A DNA stretch of 64,000 bases. Origin: Aphis gossypii. Its lineage: Eukaryota; Arthropoda; Insecta; Hemiptera; Aphididae. A program made the position numbers and the translations under genes. The stretch lies in NCBI RefSeq assembly GCF_020184175.1, contig NC_065530.1:43067260-43131259 (forward strand), in the 5' to 3' direction. Under the pieces are notes generated by a model that was not told where the DNA came from, searched no databases, and saw only the letters and a list, made by a program, of their open reading frames with translations. Positions 23,551 to 36,937 of the stretch are shown here, in pieces; within the stretch, counting starts at the first letter, position 1; the number at the start of each line of letters is the position of its first letter.

Positions 23551-25206
23551 AATAGACAATAGTACACAAAAAGTAGAAAACAAATAAACTTCAATAAATA
23601 ATTTAATGTTAAAATATTACACTAACATACACATAATGTATTTTTGCAATCAACATGAAAGTAGGTCTACAGTCTAATGAAAAATTTAGTTTTTTAATAT
23701 TTGTTTTTTGAAAAATGTTCATGTTGATGATGTGATCGATCAGATGATAGTAACGTTTTAGTTATCGACGTCATTCATTTTTATAAATTTTTCATTATGT
23801 CATGTTTAATTTAAAACTTTGAAATATCCTAACAAGCCCAAATATAGTGATGATACAATTCAAATTCAAATTATTAATTAATTATGTTTAATTTGTTTAT
23901 GATAACTCTTAAGTTATATTGATTTGTAATTTATTTTTTTTAAATCTGTAATTATTTTTAGCGATAGAATATTTTGATTTTGAATATAACTTCTGATTTA
24001 TCAACATATTTTTGTTATCATTTTTATCAATTATAAAATAATCATTGGTAAATCATGGTAATTTCATAATATAATAAACTATATCATGGGTAATTTCACA
24101 TTATAATTTATAATTATTGTTCATTGAGAAGTTTCTAATTTTTATGCACGTTATATAATTAAAAATTATTCTTACATAACAATTTTTACGCTATAATTGT
24201 TTCAAATTTGTGTTTAATTTTCATCAGAATTTGAGAGGTAAAGGTATATAATTGAAATAAATAGATTGCCCTTATAATTTTCATAATATTGCCTTTAGAC
24301 AGTGTCTAGTTCACGGTCTTAGAAGATATCTTCTAAGACCGTGGTCTAGTTAGTTTAAAACTTTTTGATCAACAATTTTATTTATGTTACAAACTCATCA
24401 TTGTGTTTTGAAACCAATTACTTTTATATTGTTAGTATGTTAGTAGGTTTGTAAGTGGTCACAAATATACAAATTATATGATTCACATTTCAATTTTTTC
24501 ATAATTTATAAACACCTTTGTGTTTTTTTTTTTGACTTTCAACTTAATAAATCAAAAATACACGTGTAATGCATATACATATTTAAATATCTCAGTACAC
24601 AAAGCGACTATATTGTGAAAAAATTTACATAATATTACATTGGAGTGAACATTTTATGAAATATTTTTGTACTATACAAAATAAAAAAGCAGTTTCCCCT
24701 TCATGAAATGGTTGAAAAGACCAATTTTCTGAAGTTACGACATATATTCTATATGATCAATTTTGACGCAACTGCATCATTTTTGTTTATAGTGGTGGTG
24801 GGTGGTCGAAAAATGTAATATTATTAATTGTTTATTTTCATGTTTGGTATTAATTTTTATCTATTAGTATCTCAAAAAATTGAGTTTAATCCACAAATCC
24901 ACCACTGTATGTATACGTGTCATTAATTATTATTATGCCTTGGACTCTGTTTATTATTTTTTGTATTCATTATTATTTGTTTGTTTTTTTTTTCACTTAA
25001 TAACTTAGACATTCAAATATAATATATTATAATGTGTAATTTTTTTTTTTATCTATAAATATTATATATAAATAAAAAAAATTACATTTACTTTATTTTA
25101 AATTTAAAACTTAAAATGTTTGTACACACTAATGTATATTTATTATTTAATGATTTTATGTTTTTATAGCTCAATTTCTTTCAGGTTAAGGATCAAAAGC
25201 TTCAAA
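23551..25206. other. Intergenic region between divergent SURF4 and UBL5
   Basis: It must hold promoters for both genes. The UBL5 5' leader seems to have a splice acceptor (tttctttcag) ending near 25184, implying a noncoding upstream exon. The only other notable feature is the palindrome at 24312-24343. Otherwise AT-rich with no recognised motif. Confidence 0.45.
24304..24351. mobile_element. 32-bp perfect palindrome with 8-bp direct-repeat flanks
   Basis: The half-site cacggtcttagaagat is followed immediately by its exact complement with no spacer (24312-24343). Both sides carry gtctagtt exactly (24304-24311 and 24344-24351). This is the structure of a transposon insertion with 8-bp target duplication reduced to two fused inverted termini. 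Confidence 0.75.
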
Positions 25207-26912
25207 ATGATCGAAATCACTTGTAATGATAGATTGGGAAAAAAAGTCAGAGTTAAATGTAATCCGGAAGATACAATTGGTGATTTAAAAAAATTAATTG
25301 CAGCTCAAACAGGAACAAAATGGGAAAAGATAATTTTGAAGAAATGGTACACAATTTTCAAAGATCATATTAGATTGGGCGATTGTATCCTTTAAATATT
25401 TTAATATATATTGACATAAATGTGACAATGTATATAACCTTTAATTTTATATTACCTATAGATATTTCATTGATCATTAGATATTATAGTTTTATAATAT
25501 TAGATTGAATGCTATAAAATATAAATTAATTGATTTTAATTTTTAAGTATCATAACAGCTTTATAAAAATGATTCTAATGATTGGTGGTAGTTTTTTTGT
25601 TTTATGATCAGTTTAATAATAATCATTGAGTCATTAGACCAGGGGTCAGCAACCTTTTTGGTGTCAAGGGCCAAAAAATAAAAAAAATAATTTCACAGGC
25701 CATACACCTTATTTTATTTACAGTTTAAATTGTTTTATCAACTAACATAATGTGGTATTCTATACTTATATACTAATTATAAATTTTAATCATAGACCGC
25801 ATAAAATCGCTACATGGGCTGTATAGGTTAGTAGATAACAAGTGCTGTACACTATATGACAAGATATTTTATTATCAGACTAATTATTGTTCCTATGCAC
25901 TTGAAAGATTTAAATTTTATTTAATTTGTTATTCATTACCTAGTGTCAGAACTTTAAGTTTAACTTATTTTTTTTTCTTTTATAAAATTTGTTGCATCTC
26001 TCGCCCATACTATTACTTTGTATTTGTTTTGTGTTCTTTTTAATATTTTTTTTTCTTTTTACTTAGCTGCTAATGTAATGTTAAATATTTTATTATCTAT
26101 CTTAAGAATTGAACTAAACATTTTTCAAATCTTCCTGGTAGTTCTAGAGATTAGCAAACAATAAAACAAACAAACTCTTCAGCTTTAGTATATGCTTTGC
26201 CCTTTAAATTTTATCAGAAATATTATCTACTTTAGTACTTATATTATAAAATAATATAATTGAGTGTTAATCTTTTAACATCCAATCGTCATGATAACAA
26301 AAATTAATTTAATTGAAAATTGTGTAGGTTATAGGTAGTCACAGTAACTGACAAGGACCTTCATTGTTGATTAATTTTTAAGACCATTCTTCAAATCTAA
26401 GAGGACTCTATTAAATTTTTTTTATTTTTAAGAAACCACTACACTAGGTATTAATTCGAGTTGTTTAGTGTACTCTTGAATCTGTTATAATCAAAGTAAA
26501 TTTATAACTGTCATTATTTTAATTAAGTTGTTTTTATGATACCCAATAATTGTTTTTATTATTTATCAGTATAATATTAATAAATCCTAAATCTGGTTAT
26601 ATCTTAAATAAACTTAATTTTTACTTAAAATACAACAAAAATTAGTTAACTGAAATCATTACATTTTTATATTACTTTTTAAAATAATTTATACTAGGTT
26701 TACAGCTATAAACTAATAAAATAAAAATAGTTGTAATAACTTATAACTTATTAGTATAATAATATACTCTATTGTCTATTTTTATTATAAGTTAAAATGT
26801 GAATTTCTTCCAGTATAATATTATGGTGTTATAATGTAATATAATTTTCCTTAATAATTTTTCTTCAGATGAAATTCATGATGGCATGAACATAGAACTT
26901 TACTATCAATAA
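25207..26912 (+). CDS. UBL5: Ubiquitin-like protein 5 (Hub1 homologue)
   Basis: Two exons, 25207-25384 and 26869-26912, give exactly 73 aa, the universal length of UBL5. MIEITCNDRLGKKVRVKCN, LIAAQTGTKWEKI and the C-terminal IELYYQ with its Tyr-Tyr pair are characteristic. UBL5/Hub1 binds spliceosomal proteins non-covalently and affects splice-site use; it also acts in the mitochondrial unfolded protein response in some animals. The intron splits the Asp-Tyr junction after LGD. An upstream in-frame ATG exists at 25120, but the family start is 25207, directly after a likely 5' UTR splice acceptor. Confidence 0.96.
25637..25700 (+). repeat. hAT-like terminus fragment
   Basis: The sequence caggggtcagcaacc followed by ttttggtgtcaagggcc matches a well-known hAT terminal pattern. 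No matching inverted right end was found nearby, so it is a truncated copy inside the UBL5 intron. Confidence 0.5.
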
Positions 26913-27091
26913 ATACCTATAATATAAACTGACTGTATATTTTTTTTTCTTAAGGCATAACATAATTTAATTAATAAAGATTACTTTTTAAATAATGTTA
27001 ATAGTTTTATTCACTCAAAATTGCATACATTTTGTTTTTTAATGTAAAAATTTAGATTAAAATTATTATAAATAATTTTCGTCATGTTAAA

Positions 27092-30000
27092 TTAATGTAG
27101 TCTAGATGCATTAACATTATTTGTATGTACTGCTACTAATCCTTCTGAAAGTTCATATTGAGTACAATGTTCACTGTTTAATAAATCTCTTATATGTTGA
27201 ACAATCAAATCAATTGCCACTGAAAAAAAATATATATAAATATTTAAAATCATGATTATAACTTTAACTGCTTTAGTTTATTTATTTCTACAAATTTTAA
27301 AATATCTTTTTATTTGTTTTTAGCTTCAAAAAGTTACTAGCTTACAGAGGTATTTAATATTAATAAAATACTGTAAGTTGCATTGAATTTAATTTAATAT
27401 TCTTTTAAAAATATTTTGATGTGAAAATTATTTAAGTTTAAGTTTGCTAATTTAAAACAAATAACAAATGATTATTACTCAATAAAGTTGGAAAACAAAA
27501 ACAATTTATACATTAATATGTTGTAGCTTCCAGGCCCGGCTCAGAAGGTAGGTGACATGGCCCATACCTAGAGTGGCATTTAACATTTTTGTATTTATTT
27601 ATTTGTTTTTTTTTTTTATTAGATAAAAAAAAAATAGATGTACCTAGTATATAAAGGGCGGCAAAACTTAAGTTTGTCTAAGTGTGTTTAAACACCTAAA
27701 CTGGTCCTGGTAGCTTCTAATGTACTCAGCTATTTAACAGTTTAATCTCAAATATTTAACTTAATTTAAATCTACTTGTAGAATATTTTTTTGTTTATTT
27801 AAAATTTCAATGCCTAGAAGTTAGGAGTACAGTGTAAAGCAATGTGAGCAACATAATAATATAAAATACAAAGAATACAATTTAGAGAAAAAATTTTCTT
27901 AGTATATAAGATAAAAAATTGAAAGATAAATCAACATCAAATTAATTATTAATACATCAAATACAGGGCATAGTGTGACCAAGATTTGTAAATTCAATAT
28001 TAGTTGAGTAAAATTTATTATTCAAAGTAGACTGTTGCTTTAAATTAAAGAAGTGATAGATAAAGGTAGTTGTGATAACTAATTAAGAATCCAGTTTCCA
28101 AATACTGTTCATGCTTTATAACAAACATAATCAATATACCCAGAGAATAATGAATTAAAGGAGAAAATTAAACTAAGGTCATGAATTAGTTTAACTGATA
28201 CATGTGGGACAGAATTTATGTAATAAGAAAAATCAATATTGAATAGTATCTATGGTGTGAGATTGTAATACATTAACTATTGTTAATAATTAAATCATGA
28301 GTTGTACACCACTTATTTTTAACTCTCTCATTCAGAGATATCATTAATAGCTTTAAATAATTTTAGGCCATCTGCAAAAAGAAGAAATTTTCATGATGTC
28401 GATAAAAATATTAAATAATAAAGGTTCAAAATTACCACCTTGAGGGACACCTGTAAATACCAAAATTGGAGTTAATATAAAGTAATGCTTAAAAATATAT
28501 TGTGTATATCCTGTAAGATAGGAACTGAATCAAGTTAGTTAGGGATTAGACATTCCAGATTTTACACATTTTTGATTCATAAAATATGATTAACGCTATC
28601 TAATGCTTTTTGTAAATCTGTATATATGTAACTTTGAATCACCACATTAGGTGAATGTTGAAAAAAAAATAATATAGACATTTACTAGCAAATGTTGACA
28701 TTTGTCATTTATATTAGGATTTTGGTTAATGTTGACATACACAACATGATTTTTTAGTTATTGTTGATAAATGTATGTATATTCACACATATTATTATAA
28801 TACTATATAGTAAATAGTTGAATATAATATGTTTTATTTTGAAATAGAAACAACATAATATGTTTAATTAAATCAAAAATTGATATTATTTAGCTGAAAA
28901 AAAGAATTATTATGTCTTTTATATACTAAATCATTAAATCTATTATTAAATACTTCACGCATGTTTTTCATTTAAAAAAAAATCGCTAGAATTACATTTT
29001 ATTTAAAATAAAAATATATAACTATATTGAATGACAATATCATACCAAATGATAGCAAGGCAGCTTAACAAAGGTTATCCAGTTATAATTATAGTAGCTA
29101 GGTAAAGTAATAAAACATTTTATTAAAATTATCAATTTGTACAATACCTTATGTTTCATAGGTACTAGATAGTATTAGATACTGTATTATAATTGTGACA
29201 CTTCCATTATTCTTAAATTAGATTAAATAATATAAGCACTACCAACATTCTCCAATATTGTTTTATAAATGTCAATATTCACTGATGAATGTTTTCTAAC
29301 ATCACAAATTTAATCAATATGCCAACATTCACCAATGACTTTGGTATACGATGACATTAACTGATGACTCAACATTCACTAATAGGGGACATTCATAGTA
29401 ACATATATACTACAGATTTTACCTGATAATTTTAAATATTTAAGAATTGCTAATTTTTTTAACAAAAAAAAATAGAATAATATTCATACCAAAATTTTCT
29501 GCTCCTCTTGGTATGATAATATCAGCAAATTTTTTAGTCTATAAAATTTTGAACATCATTAATAAAACAAAAACCATCTGTAGTAGGTAATAACTTATAA
29601 AATTAAAAATTATAATTACCGGTAAACAAAATTCTTCAAAAGCTGGTTTTACAAAATTCATATATTGATTTAACACTTGTTCTAAATCTCGACCTCTTTC
29701 ATTGATATCTCTAGGAACTAAAAAAAATAGTAATACATGTAAACTTAAACTAAATATACTGAATAAACTAGTTAACTACCTCTTCTGGCTAATCTAGTAT
29801 CTGAATCTGTATCTACAAATAATTTCATATGAAATAAATCTCGTATTGCAGGAAAATAAAAAGCTAATATGCCTTCAACAATCACAACGTCTGCTGGATA
29901 GATGACTATGTTCTCATTCTTACTCCTAAAGTTTTAAAAAATAACCATTAATATTTGAAACTATGAAAGTTATTAAATAATTTATATTGTCTTGTAGAAA

Positions 30001-31030
30001 TAAACTAAACAAAATGTAATTTTTCTCACATCATATAAGTACCAAGAAGTAGAGCTAAATAAGTATTTAATAATTGAAATTATATTCCATTCACATTAAG
30101 AAGAATGGTAACAACAATTTTTATTTTTGAGTGACGATCAGATAATATTACAATATTTGACTGTAGCCCTCACTGAGTCCTGTATGGCCTGTTGTGTTAA
30201 TCGGCTGTGTAGTAAAATCACATGCGCATCACAACTTGGCTACTGACGAACTTAAAAATGTGAATAGAGTATACAAAAACCTATCTATCCAAAAAAAAAA
30301 AATCTCATTTAAATACCTTTGATAAGTTAACTTTATAAATCTTGATTGATAGTATACTAAATCAATAAATAATTATATTAAAAACAGTAGTAAACATCAT
30401 AACGTTTACATATTATATTTTAAAATTAACTATTCATCTATTGTTTACCTCGAATTTGTTTTATAGTTGTAAACTGGAATAGAACATGTTTTTCCTGCTT
30501 GAATATCAGTCAACGTTTGAAACATAAAGACTTCGTCAAATGCATCTGATAAATTAAAAAAAAAAAAAAATCAAAAAAAAAAAATACTTAATATTAATAA
30601 CAATTTCAATGAACAGTATTCTATACATATATAAATTAATTAAAATAATATTTAATAATTAATTTCAAGAATACCAGGATGATCAAAATTGAATTGTCCT
30701 TTAGAAGCTTTGATTTTTTCTGCAGCATTTAATTCTCTATAAAAGCTGTCTTGACTGATTGACACTACTTGTCTTCTTGTTTCGTCTAAATTAGTTTGCC
30801 CCAATTTCTCTATAATATTTTTGCAAACAGTGGACTATGAAATAACATTATACAAGGATTATTAATTTATATGATATTAAGTTACAAATGTAAATTTGTG
30901 TAACAAATTTTGTGATATAGTAATTTAACAAAATTTAGTTGGTATTTACTTTTCCACATGCAGTTCCACCAGCCACTCCAATTAAAAACGGTGACTTGGT
31001 TTCAGTTTTGGTTAAACAAGAACTATTCAT
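27092..31030 (-). CDS. UCK2: Uridine-cytidine kinase
   Basis: Seven exons (31030-30950, 30834-30675, 30545-30449, 29925-29780, 29717-29620, 29538-29490, 27219-27092) join in phase to 252 aa, near the 261 aa of UCK2. The enzyme phosphorylates uridine and cytidine to their monophosphates in pyrimidine salvage, in the cytosol. The P-loop GVAGGTACGKS is at 18-28. QDSFYREL, FNFDHPDAFD, VVIVEGILAFY, DTDSDTRLARR and IIIPRGAEN follow in family order. UCK1 and UCK2 cannot be separated firmly by eye. The last intron (2.2 kb) holds LINE debris and two small DNA elements. The gene converges on UBL5, with 179 bp between stops. Confidence 0.92.
27523..27717. mobile_element. hAT-like MITE with perfect 8-bp target duplication
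   Basis: The 179-bp unit (27531-27709) is flanked by gtagcttc on both sides. Its ends, caggcccggctcag and inverted caggaccagtttag, are imperfect inverted repeats starting CAGG, as in hAT elements. It is non-coding and lies in the last intron of the uridine-cytidine kinase. Confidence 0.8.
28295..28640 (-). pseudogene. LINE reverse transcriptase fragment
   Basis: Minus-strand frames read TDLQKALDSVNHI, SYLTGYTQ, then TGVPQGGNFEPLLFNIFID and, after a shift, FADGLKLFKAINDIS. These are ordered motifs of non-LTR reverse transcriptases (the GVPQG box and the FAD(D) catalytic box, here with the second Asp replaced by Gly). Stops and frameshifts show decay. It lies in the last intron of UCK, same strand as the host gene. 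Confidence 0.7.
28645..29383. mobile_element. Inverted-repeat element with gtgaatgttg subterminal repeats
   Basis: The ends cattaggtgaatgttga and tcaacattcactaatag are inverted copies. Related motifs (aatgttgacat, ggttaatgttgac, ccaacattcaccaatg) recur internally in both orientations. It interrupts or abuts the LINE fragment at 28295-28640. No ORF is present. Confidence 0.5.
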
Positions 31031-32299
31031 TATTTTGAATTTTGATTTAAATTTAAAATATTAATAATAATAATATGACACAATTCAGTTATAAACTAAA
31101 TTGTATAATTAATTATTATTTCACCTAGTAGATAAATATAACTGAACTTGAAGATTAATTCGTAATTTTGTTCTTATCATACGATAATAATATATTACGC
31201 TTCAAAGTTTTATCAACCAACAGAGATAAAAATAATATTTTGACATTACGAGTTATGACATGCGTATTGCGCACTCGCACTGCATTCCTGCAACAACCCG
31301 CTATCCTTGGCAAAAATTCTCGTCCAAAGTAATTTTATATTTTTTTTGGTTATACACAATTAAATGTTTGATTTTCTTTTTTAAGTATTAATAAAATATT
31401 TACGAATGGGTAAAAATACTTAAAAATTGCATACAAGACTCTTAATAAATAATAGGTAAGTGGTTCATTTCCCAATTAAAATGTTTTGAAAATTCATAAT
31501 TTTTTAAAAACATTTACCTAAATTTTGAATTTTTACAAATTCCATGAAAGTCTCGAAAAATACAAAAAATATATTTGTTTTAACCAAAGATTTGAAAACT
31601 GAATATTAGATTCTTTATACATTATTCTATTTATAAAGGTACTTAAAGAAATATAAATTCTATTATTTCTAATTCTATTAGAAAGTCAAATAAATATCTT
31701 ATGAGCATTTCATCTTCAAATGTTTACAACTTTGGATTGGGATTTCTACCCGTATAATGACTATTTCCAAACGATTTTTGTTTTTTTGTTATAATACAAA
31801 AACGAAAACCTTAGTTGCGTAGTTACTTGAAATTTTTACCAAATGTTTACCTATATTATTATTTAATTGCAATATGATAATATTTTAAAAATTTTTACTC
31901 ATTTTAAGGTATTAAATGCTTAGCTAATATTCAATTTCTAAGTTTTATTTTTTATAAATCTCTATAAATAATTATATAATGGGTTATTGGCTTAAAAATT
32001 TAACTACCTATTACCAGATCCCTTTTAAGTTGTTCTTATATCTATATAAAAATATAATATAGGTAAAAATATTTTTATGCCTTTTTTTAGAACTTAAGTT
32101 TAAATTTGGACGAAATAACTTACATATTTAAACTAAAAATAGCAATGTTAATTATTTTTTTATATTTTTAAGATAATACTATTTTTACTGTTTTATGGTA
32201 TTTAAAATTGTATCTACTTACTGTTATACTAAAAGTAAAATAAATGGCTTTATAATAGCTATATATATGTAAAAAAAACATATCACAAAATATACTTAA
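31031..32299. other. UCK upstream region and AT-rich sequence
   Basis: The stretch 31255-31325 is locally rich in C and G with several CpGs, unlike its surroundings, and is a plausible promoter region for the minus-strand uridine-cytidine kinase. Beyond 31340 the sequence is AT-rich, with phrases such as ttgaaatttttacc that also occur inside the dispersed repeat family. Confidence 0.4.
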
Positions 32300-32460
32300 T
32301 AATATTATAAACTGACAGCCTATTTTGGTACACTCAGAATCGTTTTTTGTGTAAAATTATATATCATTGAATTCAAATTTAACACACTCACGATTGTGAC
32401 CACTTGATAGGTGCCTAATGTAGATCAGAGCAGTACTCACTTATCTACCCTATTTTTTCG
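32300..32460 (+). repeat. Dispersed repeat family, fragment B
   Basis: It shares ctcagaatcgtttttt, ttgaattcaaatttaacac and agatcagagcag with copy A (13805-14795), in the same order. It seems to be the right-hand end only, or a diverged longer copy extending left. Confidence 0.6.
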
Positions 32461-32931
32461 CAAAAATATCCAACAAATTACAATACACATATATTTTTTT
32501 ATTTATTGTTTTTTTTGGCGTAAATTTAAAATTACCATCTCTCAAAATTTTAATCAGGTTATTCAAATTAATCTTAAAATATTATTTCTGTTAATGATAG
32601 TATATGAACCTGTTAACACTTTTTATGGTACTCATACAGTAAGATATTATTAACTTAAAAGTTAATTACAATAATATATTAATATACAATACCTAGATAA
32701 TATTATGCAGTGTTGAGTGTTGTAGTGGAGGGTAAACGGCGGTATTTAATAATAATTATAAATATATATATACATCTATATAATTATAATAATTAGTAAA
32801 AATTATTCAATTTAAAATTAAAGTAATTATACAACAATATTAATAAAAAAAAAGTTTTGTTTTATTTTAATTTGTTCACAAAATGTATTTTGCATAAGCA
32901 TACTAAAACACTAATGATGATTGATTATAAC

Positions 32932-33330
32932 TAGGGCTCGGAAGTTGATGACCTTAAAAACATTAAAAACTACCTAAAAAATTTATGCAAATATGACGTA
33001 AAAATGACAAAAAAATGTTTTTAAAAAATGAAATAAAAAATTACAAATATTTGTTTTATAAATTTACAAGTTTTAAGTTATCGGCATACCTAATGGTCGA
33101 CAAGAAACGATAAGAAGTGAACTAGTGTGAAATCAGTAAAAATGATTAAAAATATGGGAAAATGTCAAAAAATAACTTAAAAAGTAATAAACACCAAAAA
33201 ATACAAAATAAAAATTAGTTATTCTGAATTATTCAGATTCACATGATAATGAAACATTTTTGTGGCTAGGAAAGCATCATCTAAAAAGTTCCAAAAAAAA
33301 AATGCAAAATGCATCAACTTCCGACTACGA
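32932..33330. mobile_element. Short inverted-repeat element
   Basis: The ends cggaagttgatg (32939-32950) and catcaacttccg (33312-33323) are inverted copies, enclosing about 360 bases rich in aaaaatgac-like runs. It is probably a MITE. No ORF. Confidence 0.55.
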
Positions 33331-33749
33331 AATCCAAAAATTTATCTACATTAATAATAATTAATAACTTAATATATGTATGGTAAAAAAAAAATAGTAT
33401 CCACTGGCCGTTGAATTTGTGTATAGACATAGGCAAAACTAGACAATTTTATTAGGACAGGCCAAGTGATAAATATGAAAAAAGAATATTTCAAGTATTT
33501 AAAACTATATACAGTAATTTAACTTTTTTTAATATAACTATGTAACTACTATGACATCTAGTCAATATATTAATATATTAGGCCAAGCCGGGTCCTGACT
33601 CCTGAGTGCGCCTGACTGGCCTGATTCATAGTTTCGCCTATGCGGGTATAAATGTGTAAGTGGGTTTCTTAAACTACAAAATATTAAAATAAATAAAACT
33701 AAACTTATCATTCTAAACAATACTCAGTATTGAAAAAGAATAAAAAACA

Positions 33750-35512
33750 AGAAAAAAAAGCGGGCAAGTGAGTACCGCTCTGCTGTACATTAGGTGCCGT
33801 ATGGATCATTATTATATATTATAGGAGTGTTAAATTTGAATCCAATGATAGTTATCATTGTATACGAAAAACGATTCTGAATGAAGATGATTTGTCAGCC
33901 TAGGATATAATTTCTAGTGGTTGGTGAAAAAGGTGGTTTATGTTTTAATGGCCTGAATACAACAAAATTTAAGTTCTTTTATAATAATTGTAAGCTAAAC
34001 TTATGAAAAACCTTGTATTAAATTTTCAACTCTTAGCTACTTATACAAAAATTTTTATGAAATATACCTACAAAATAATTTGCAAGTATTCATAGTTTTG
34101 ACGAATTTTTGTCAATATTTGAACTTCAAATGCTAATAAAAAAAAATTGTGCCTATGTATTCTTATAATTTTTTAATCACTATAAGAATAACTTATGAGG
34201 AACTTTGTATTAAATTTTCAAGTATTTTGATAGGGCCAAAAAAATTTTATCGTCACTTCAAAAATATTTTTTCAGAAAAATTGAAAATTTCAGTTGTCTA
34301 TAAATAGCTCAAAAAAAGTCAAAATATTTTGAAATTTCAATCACGTAAAGAAAACGCGAATCTTAATAACTGGTAAAATTTTCAAGTATCTACGACTTAT
34401 ACTTTTTGAATAATAACAAATATCAAAAATCGTTTGAGGTTAAACTGTTATTTAACGCGGTTTTGTAAAAATTTAAATTTCAAACACTCATAAAAATTTT
34501 TTGTCGGAATCCAGTAGTTTTTTTTACAGATATTTGAAGAAAAATTTATGGAGAACCTTGTACCAAATTTTCAAAACTAAGTTATAAAAGAAAAAAATTT
34601 TATGAGTTTTCAACTTCAAAATTACTTGCAAATTTTCGCGTTTTCGACAGATTTCGTAAAAATTTAAACTAAAAACGCTTATAAAAAAAAAATATGACTA
34701 ACGATTTTTAATTTTTTTTTTAGCTACATTAAAAACAACTCATAAGGAACCTTATATTAAATTTTCAAAACTTTTTGGTCATCCAAAAATTTTTTATCGA
34801 CACTTTAAAAAAAATTTCTCAAAAAAATCGAAAATTTCAGTGGTCTATAGATAACTCAAAAAAAGTCAAAATTTTTTGAAAATTTAACTATATACGGATA
34901 CCACTGACATTAACATTTGGTGAAAATGTCAAGTATTTTCAGTGATTAGTTTTTGAATTACAACCATAAAAAAAAATCGATTTGGTCGAAAACTGGTTTT
35001 GCGTAAAAATTCCCGTTTTTCCGTCATTTTTTTTTGGGTTTTCCCGGCGCTTTTGAAAACTATTGGAAATGTTTTACTTTTGACCCCCCAAAGTACAAAC
35101 TACATTCACTTTCCTATCCGAAACAGGGTCCACTTTTTAAAATCGGAGCACTTTTACTGCTCCAAAACGTGGTGACAGACACAAAAAAAAAAAAAATAAA
35201 AAAAAAAAAAAACACACATCATTGTAAAATCAATATATCCATCACTTCGTGCAGAATCTAAAAATTCTAAAATGCATCCAATACTCTATAGAATGTTGGA
35301 TATCGTAACCGCAGGTACTTTCAGTAGTACCATATTGATAGTATCCATGATAAAATAATCATAGCAAATTGTAAAATTTATTTATTTATTTTCTTATCTA
35401 TTTACGAAAAAAAGCTTCCAGTTAAATTTACTGCCCTCCAAAAAAGTGCTGCCCGGCCGCCCGGGCCAAATATACCCTCCATGCCTCCTCCCTAAATACG
35501 CTACTGGGACGG
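33750..35512 (-). repeat. Dispersed non-coding repeat family, long copy C
   Basis: Reverse orientation relative to copy A. It begins with gcgggcaagtgagtaccgct, then gtgttaaatttgaatccaatga and acgattctgaat, and ends with cattgtaaaatcaatat, gcagaatctaaaa and taaatacgctactggg. Internally, tttcagtggtctatagataac and aactcaaaaaaagtcaaaat recur about 530 bases apart (near 34290 and 34835), an internal duplication. Longer than copy A. No convincing ORF: the frame at 35034-35261 is intersected by A-runs and unrelated to known proteins. Confidence 0.7.
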
Positions 35513-36205
35513 AGTATATATTAGTTATTTAACTCAAATTCCGGATCATAAATCATAATATAATGTATAATATAATAATACTTTTTAAATTGATTCTTAA
35601 AAAATATCAAAAGTAAAATGTGGTATACTCTCATATACCTATTAACTATAGGTAGGTAGTTAATATGTTTATGGTTATACTGAGGCTACTGGAGAAATAG
35701 GTCATAATAAGTTTAACCGGTGAGGCGGTGAAATAAGATCATTGTTATAATAGAAAATATAGTACTGAAACAGTGAAACGTTTGTGTGTGTGTAGTGTGT
35801 CCATAATAAAATACTACGGTATAATATTGTATATTATTACAACATGTAGAAATATGCAATTGAATAGTTCTAATAGTGGTCTTAGGCTTAATTTGTGTGA
35901 GAGAGGGGGGTCATTACCCCCAAAAATTGTATTGTAGAGGCAAAGATGTTTTTAGGTCCTTCCCTGTTTAAACTAAATTATCACATTTATACGTGTAAAC
36001 ATTGATTAAATTAATTATCATTGATACTATTAAATAATTAAATACCTAATATAAATGATTTTTTTTTAAATATTTTAATTTTAATTACAACTTATTAAGT
36101 AATAACCTACTCTGTCATCTGCAAGATTTATCGCATCAAATTGTCAGTATTAAATAAATTAACCCCAATTAAAATAAGGTCTCATCAAGATCAAGTGGAA
36201 TTGAT

Positions 36206-36345
36206 TTAACACATTGACCGCCGTCCGCCACGTTACGTGGCTGCCAGCGGACGTTTGGACACTAGTGATTACACTAAAAAAGTAATCGCCGGCTGGCACT
36301 ACCATATTACCTATACGTCAAATGACCGCTGGCTATTACATTCCC
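36206..36345 (+). repeat. piggyBac-like terminus, one-sided
   Basis: The sequence TTAA-cacattgaccgccgtccg is followed by GC-rich subterminal motifs (cagcggacg, cgccggctggc, gaccgctggc). TTAA plus a TTGACCGCC-type end is typical of piggyBac relatives. No matching opposite end was found, so the copy is truncated. Confidence 0.45.
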
Positions 36346-36937
36346 ATGTATTTTCAATTTGACTTTGTTATACTACTTAGTACTTACACTGTCACTGAAG
36401 TAATAATATGTTTTATTACCATTGTATAGAGAAGAAGATTAAGTACATATACCTACCAAAATTCGAAGGGTACATTTTGTTCCTCGATTGGATATTTTTA
36501 AGGTGTGCTTAAATAACAAACAACATGTCTGTATTGATTTAAAATAATCTTTTTTATAATTATGATGAATTCTTGAACAATTTATAAGTATATTAAAATT
36601 ATGATGGAATAAAAAAAAATATGAAAAAATAATAAACAATCATTACTTAACTCAAATGAATTTAGATTAGATATACGTAGCGTCTTCATATGTGTCATTA
36701 AAATCGCCGAATCCACTATAGAACTACTAGAATTATCAATATCAAGTATTTGATTTATAAAATCGTACCTAATTTTATTTAGCTCTTTTTGGACGAGAAC
36801 TTATAATTACCAGTGGCGCAACTAGCACTAAATCTTGGGGGGGAGCTATTCTTGTTTACAGTCCTACCTCAAAACCAAACCAAAGGTAAAATATTTTTTT
36901 TTGGTTGGGTTACGAGTAGTTTTGGGAGGGTTTAGCC

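Noticed and set aside
35034..35261. Plus ORF in the dispersed repeat (MGFPGAFENYWKCF)
   Set aside because: It falls in the antisense direction to the repeat's landmarks, runs into poly-A tracts, and related copies do not keep it open.
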